A stretch of 18,580 nt of DNA from Methylococcaceae bacterium (GTDB lineage Bacteria > Pseudomonadota > Gammaproteobacteria > Methylococcales > Methylomonadaceae), in the NCBI GenBank assembly GCA_021647145.1, contig JAKIVF010000072.1:1-18580 (forward strand). The letters run 5' to 3'. The notes below the pieces were generated by a model that made no database searches, had not been told where the DNA came from, and saw only the letters and a list, made by a program, of their open reading frames with translations. Positions 15,405-18,580 of this stretch are shown in pieces. A program made the translations under genes and the position numbers. Numbering within the stretch: position 1 is the first letter of the stretch; the number at the start of each line of letters is the position of its first letter.

Positions 15405-17602
15405 TTTTTTTGAATTTTCCAGCAATAATGAATTTTTGGGCTTCTGGAAAAATCATCTGGAATTGTTGTTCTGCTGATGTCTTCAATAACCGCACCGGTA
15501 AATAATTGAGGTTCCATTTTAAATCGTTTGAAGTTGGTAGAAAAGTATAAAGTACCAGGTTTTGTTAGTAATTCTAAAGAATGATTAATGAGTTCTATGT
15601 AATCCCGTTGAATATCAAAAAAATCTTCCATGCGCTTGGAATTTGAAAAGGTCGGGGGATCTAAAAAAATTAATTCATATTGCTTTTTTTCTGTTTCTTG
15701 AGCTTGTTGTTTTAACCATTCCTGACAGTCTGCACGAATAATGTTGTGGTTGCCAGACATGTTGTTTAAGTCAAAATTATTTTTAGCCCACTCAAGATAG
15801 GTATTTGACATATCAATAGTGGTGGTTGATTTCGCTCCACCTATTGTGGCATGGACTGATGCGGTTCCTGTGTAAGCAAATAAATTGAGGAAGTTTTTAT
15901 CTTTTGCTTGCTGCTGGATGAGTAAGCGAATAGGGCGGTGGTCAAGAAATAACCCTGTATCCAGATAGTCTTCAAAGTTGACTAGAAATTTACATCTGTT
16001 TTCTTCAATGGTATAAAATTTTCCGGTATTGTTTTGTTTTTCGTATTGATCTGTATTTTTTTGTTTACGACGAATTTTTAAAAAGACTTGAGACTTGTCA
16101 ATATTTAGAACTTTAGGTATTTCAGTTAGAATACCAGCTAGACGTTGATTGGCCTTATGAGGTGCAATAGTTTTGGGTGGGTCATATTCTTGTACATTTA
16201 CCCACAATTTTTCACCTGAATACAGGTCAACGGCGACAGCATATTCAGGTAGGTCTGCATCATATAAACGATAACAATTAACATTCTCTCTTTTTGCCCA
16301 CTTCGCCATCTTTTTAAGATTTTTTTTCAGACGATTAGCAAACATCTCTGCACGTTGTTCGTCAGCTGGTTTAATCGAATGACTTTGGGTTATTTGATCT
16401 ATACGTTCCTGCTGGGATTTTGCTTTAGGTATAAAGAAAGACTTTTCTTCTATCTCTAAACGAAGTAATTTACATTCTAACGGGCCGTTAAAGAGTGTAA
16501 TAGGTTTTTGAGAACGAATCCCTAAACGGAAGCCCATTTCAGGGTTGCTAATAATCAGCGAGGCTTTCCAATGCTTAAAATTGGCTTTTAAGGTTTCACC
16601 AAATTGTAAATAAAGTTGGGCAACTTGTTCATCATCACCTAATCTTTCACCGTAAGGGGGGTTGCAAATTAGTAATCCTGGTTGCCAACTTTCAGCGGGT
16701 TCTGCATCTTGGATGTCTCTACGTTCAACATGTATTTTGTTTTGAAAACCAGCATTCTCTACATGGGTAATGGCTGTTGCAACAGTACGGCGACTTTGGT
16801 CAAAGCCTGCAATGACTGGCATTTTTCCTAGACCAACGGATTTACGGTTTTCAGCCTCAGTGAGTAATTTTTGCCAGCACTCTGAATCGTGTTGTTTCCA
16901 TCCTGTAAAGCCATAATAGTCACGTAGTAAGCCTGGCGCAAAGTCTGCTGCAATCATTGCGGCTTCTAAAAGCAAGGTGCCCGATCCACACATTGGGTCT
17001 ATTAATGAACCACCTTTTTTTGCAATTTCTGGCCACCTGCAACGTAATAACATGGAGGCAGCGAGATTTTCTTTGATTGGAGCTGTTACATTTTCTACTC
17101 TGTAACCTCGCTTATGTAGGCTCTCGCCGGAGAGATCAATACTTAACTGGGCATTTTCTGCATTTAAATAAACATTAACCCTAATGTTAGGGCGATGAGT
17201 ATCAATATTAGGCCGCTTATGAAATTTCGCCCGCATTTGATCGACAATGGCATCTTTTACGACTAATGAACCAAAGTGACTATTATTAATAATATTTGAA
17301 TTTTTAGCACTGAAAGAGACGATAAAGGTCTCGTCAGGCTTAAAATGATCAAACCAGTTGATTTTTTTTACTGCGTCATATAGGTCTTCTTTTGAATTAA
17401 CTTCAAAAGAACTTAATGGCAATAAAATTCGATTTGCAGTTCTTGACCATAGACATGCTCGGTAAGCCATTTCCAGATTTCCCTGGAAACTAACACCAGC
17501 CAGTCTCGGGTGAACATCTTTTGCTCCAAGCTCCTTAAGTTCATCAGCCAGAATATTTTCCATGGCCTTTGGGGTGCTTGCAAAAAGTTGATATTGTTTC
17601 AT
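15401..17602 (-). CDS. rlmL: Bifunctional 23S rRNA methyltransferase RlmKL (m2G2445 / m7G2069)
   Basis: A 733-residue fusion with an N-terminal THUMP region and RlmL methyltransferase, then an RlmK methyltransferase. RlmL motifs are LIDPMCGSGTLLLEAAM (200-216) and LLICNPPYGERLG (310-322). RlmK motifs are FLNLFAYTGTASVHA (571-585), TTIDMSNTYLEWAKNN (594-609) and LIFLDPPTFSNSKRM (644-658). Size agrees with the roughly 700-residue E. coli protein. The start is ATG 17602 (MKQYQLFASTPKAMENIL), matching the E. coli N-terminus. The frame stays open upstream to a GTG at 17695, but those 31 codons run through a terminator-like hairpin and are not conserved. No clear ribosome-binding site precedes the ATG. 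The stop overlaps the acylphosphatase start. Confidence 0.95.
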   Translation of the reverse strand: MKQYQLFASTPKAMENILADELKELGAKDVHPRLAGVSFQGNLEMAYRACLWSRTANRILLPLSSFEVNSKEDLYDAVKKINWFDHFKPDETFIVSFSAKNSNIINNSHFGSLVVKDAIVDQMRAKFHKRPNIDTHRPNIRVNVYLNAENAQLSIDLSGESLHKRGYRVENVTAPIKENLAASMLLRCRWPEIAKKGGSLIDPMCGSGTLLLEAAMIAADFAPGLLRDYYGFTGWKQHDSECWQKLLTEAENRKSVGLGKMPVIAGFDQSRRTVATAITHVENAGFQNKIHVERRDIQDAEPAESWQPGLLICNPPYGERLGDDEQVAQLYLQFGETLKANFKHWKASLIISNPEMGFRLGIRSQKPITLFNGPLECKLLRLEIEEKSFFIPKAKSQQERIDQITQSHSIKPADEQRAEMFANRLKKNLKKMAKWAKRENVNCYRLYDADLPEYAVAVDLYSGEKLWVNVQEYDPPKTIAPHKANQRLAGILTEIPKVLNIDKSQVFLKIRRKQKNTDQYEKQNNTGKFYTIEENRCKFLVNFEDYLDTGLFLDHRPIRLLIQQQAKDKNFLNLFAYTGTASVHATIGGAKSTTTIDMSNTYLEWAKNNFDLNNMSGNHNIIRADCQEWLKQQAQETEKKQYELIFLDPPTFSNSKRMEDFFDIQRDYIELINHSLELLTKPGTLYFSTNFKRFKMEPQLFTGAVIEDISRTTIPDDFSRSPKIHYCWKIQKK

Positions 17603-17610
17603 AAGCTTTA

Positions 17611-17640
17611 AATAAAAAAGCCTTGCTAGAGCAAGGCTTT
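17611..17640 (-). terminator. Rho-independent terminator just before rlmKL
   Basis: On the minus strand AAAGCCTTGC, loop TCTA and GCAAGGCTTT form a perfect 10-pair stem (17617-17626 with 17631-17640), followed by TTTTTTATT. It lies about 185 bases after the FKBP stop codon and ends only about 10 bases before the rlmKL ATG. It most simply terminates the FKBP transcript. Its closeness to rlmKL means it could also attenuate rlmKL. Confidence 0.75.
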
Positions 17641-17659
17641 GTTTGTACGGTGTTAGGCA

Positions 17660-17690
17660 TTGTAGGTTGCTGTCTCTTTGGCAACCACAA
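17660..17690 (-). other. additional hairpin in the FKBP-rlmKL gap
   Basis: GGTTGC (17665-17670) and GCAACC (17681-17686) pair around a 10-base loop. TTGT/ACAA extends the stem across a one-base bulge. The hairpin lies 20 bases upstream of the terminator on the minus strand. No leader peptide, riboswitch or named small RNA was recognised. The remainder of 17641-17825 shows no supported gene; a short TGATAG/CTATCA dyad (17811-17824) follows the FKBP stop. Confidence 0.35.
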
Positions 17691-17825
17691 AACACTAATA
17701 AATGTTGGGTTAACGATAAAGCAGTTAGCCTACGCAGAAACTGGTAAGCTAATTCTTAAATATTTCAGCTTTATTTCACTTTTAATTAAACCCAGTTTGC
17801 ACGGATATCTTGATAGGACTATCAG

Positions 17826-18305
17826 TTAGTATTTTAATAATTCTACTTCAAAAATTAGAGTCGCATTCGGTCCAATATCTGCACCTGCACCACGCTCACC
17901 ATAAGCGAGGTTTGAAGGGATAAAGAAGCGATATTTCGCACCAACATTCATTAACTGTAAACCTTCTGTCCAGCCTGCAATTACTCTGTTTAAAGGGAAT
18001 GTAGCTGGGGCATTACGGCTGTACGAACTATCAAACTCTTTACCTTCAAGTGTTGTTCCCTTGTAATGAACGGTAACCGTATCAGTTGCAGAAGGTGAGT
18101 CTCCTTCACCTTTTTTTAATATTTCATATTGCAAACCACTAGCGGTGGTTGTGATATTTTCTTTTTTTGTATTTTCAGCTAGAAATGCTTCACCCGCTTT
18201 TTGGTTTTCTTCCGATGAAGTGGCGTTTGCCATTGAGAACATAGTAAATCCTATTAATATAGTTGTTAAAAATGCAACAAACCGGAGGTTACGATTATTT
18301 TTCAT
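17826..18305 (-). CDS. Secreted FKBP-type peptidyl-prolyl cis-trans isomerase
   Basis: A 159-residue precursor. The N-terminus has Lys/Arg (MKNNRNLR), a hydrophobic stretch VAFLTTILIGFTMFSM and a likely signal peptidase I site after ANA (residue 28), so the product should be periplasmic. A short linker AGEAFLAENTKKENI, typical of the Mip/FkpA/FklB group, leads to the FKBP domain (about 55-159). That domain shows TVHYKG (78-83), FDSSYSR (91-97), FPLNRVIAGWTEGLQLM (103-119), FFIPSNLAYGERG (127-139) and FEVELLKY (152-159). The ligand-pocket residues are present. It lacks the long dimerisation helix of Mip. The ATG at 18305 has GAGAG a few bases upstream and TTATAA nearby as a possible -10. Confidence 0.93.
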   Translation of the reverse strand: MKNNRNLRFVAFLTTILIGFTMFSMANATSSEENQKAGEAFLAENTKKENITTTASGLQYEILKKGEGDSPSATDTVTVHYKGTTLEGKEFDSSYSRNAPATFPLNRVIAGWTEGLQLMNVGAKYRFFIPSNLAYGERGAGADIGPNATLIFEVELLKY

Positions 18306-18337
18306 TAAATCTCTCGTTGTTATAAGGTTTTAAAAGT

Positions 18338-18404
18338 TATAGCTCATCTCTTTTAATTGATGAATAAGAAAATTGAGCTCATCAATTAAAAGAGATAAGC
18401 TATA
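18338..18404 (-). repeat. long inverted repeat between transglycosylase end and FKBP start
   Basis: Bases 18338-18363 and 18379-18404 are inverted repeats of 26 positions with a single C/T difference (which would form a G-U pair in RNA), around a 15-base loop. On the minus strand the hairpin begins 2 bases after the upstream stop codon, so it probably terminates or protects that transcript. Only four T residues follow, so it is not a classic intrinsic terminator. It leaves about 32 bases before the FKBP start. Confidence 0.7.
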
Positions 18405-18406
18405 TT

Positions 18407-18580
18407 CTACCAAAAAAACCAGCTTGTGCTTTCTAAATCCTCTTTACAAGTATTTAATTGTCTTTGATATTTTTTTGATCTTTTGTAAACTCTATTGGCA
18501 ACTTTATTCAACCAGGGTTTTTTTAAATAGGATTTTCGCTTAAAGCCTCTGTAACCTTCATGATAAGCAAGGTATAGCTT
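18407..18580 (-). CDS. C-terminal end of a probable transglycosylase SLT-domain protein, 5'-truncated by window edge
   Basis: The minus-strand frame is open from the right edge and reads KLYLAYHEGYRGFKRKSY, then KKPWLNKVANRVYKRSKKYQ, ending CKEDLESTSWFFW and TAG (18407-18409). The pattern LYLAYHEGxxGxxRxxYxxKPWLxxVAxxVxxRxxxY resembles the end of the small lytic-transglycosylase (SLT, GH23) proteins of marine gammaproteobacteria. The catalytic Glu would lie outside the window, so activity cannot be judged. It is on the same strand as FKBP, about 100 bases upstream, separated by the long hairpin. Confidence 0.62.
   Translation of the reverse strand, partial: KLYLAYHEGYRGFKRKSYLKKPWLNKVANRVYKRSKKYQRQLNTCKEDLESTSWFFW

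Noticed and set aside
17603..17695. GTG at 17695 as the rlmKL start (31 extra residues)
   Set aside because: The extra residues would be translated from a terminator hairpin and do not resemble RlmKL. MKQYQLFAST aligns with the E. coli start.
17641..17825. tRNA, tmRNA or 6S RNA gene in the FKBP-rlmKL gap
   Set aside because: No cloverleaf, no CCA end, no tmRNA tag sequence and no 6S-like central bubble could be seen; only simple hairpins are present.

Overview
The window is AT-rich bacterial DNA whose housekeeping genes all look gammaproteobacterial: a UbiG O-methyltransferase in a ubiG / HAD phosphatase / yciK cluster (the Pseudomonas-type ubiG-mupP-yciK order), a fused RlmKL 23S rRNA methyltransferase, a YeaD-type mutarotase and a secreted FKBP isomerase. 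UbiG implies ubiquinone-based respiration. The species cannot be fixed from the sequence alone; a low-GC marine, symbiotic or methanotroph-like gammaproteobacterium is a guess.

Layout. 1-869 (+) is a 5'-truncated D-hexose-6-phosphate mutarotase. 929-3588 (-) is a tight four-gene operon transcribed ubiG, mupP/gph-like, yciK-like SDR, sufT-like, with gaps of 5 bases or overlaps. It diverges at 3589-3747 from a DASS/SLC13 anion transporter (3748-5115, +). After a long hairpin, 5268-12567 (-) holds two genes that appear co-transcribed: a very large glutamate synthase large subunit (1830 aa), then a CysJ-type diflavin reductase. The promoter upstream of the synthase has a perfect TATAAT -10 box and a leader of about 135 nt. 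12842-14926 is a graveyard of four different insertion-sequence remnants (ISAs1-like, IS4-like, IS1, ISNCY-like), nested and broken. 15132-17602 (-) is rlmKL coupled by an ATGA overlap to an acylphosphatase. 17826-18305 (-) is a secreted FKBP-type prolyl isomerase. 18407-18580 (-) is the C-terminal end of a probable lytic transglycosylase that continues beyond the window.

Most interesting point. The glutamate synthase is not of the usual kind. It has about 95 extra residues before the FMN domain, about 200 extra residues at the C-terminus, and a shortened Cys spacing in the 3Fe-4S motif (C-x5-C-x3-C). No GltD small subunit lies beside it; the next gene is an NADPH-dependent FAD/FMN diflavin reductase. 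One hypothesis is that the diflavin protein feeds electrons to this synthase in place of GltD. This is inference from architecture and gene order. The conservative alternative is that the reductase is simply the sulfite reductase flavoprotein, with its CysI partner elsewhere.

No tRNA, rRNA or CRISPR array was recognised.
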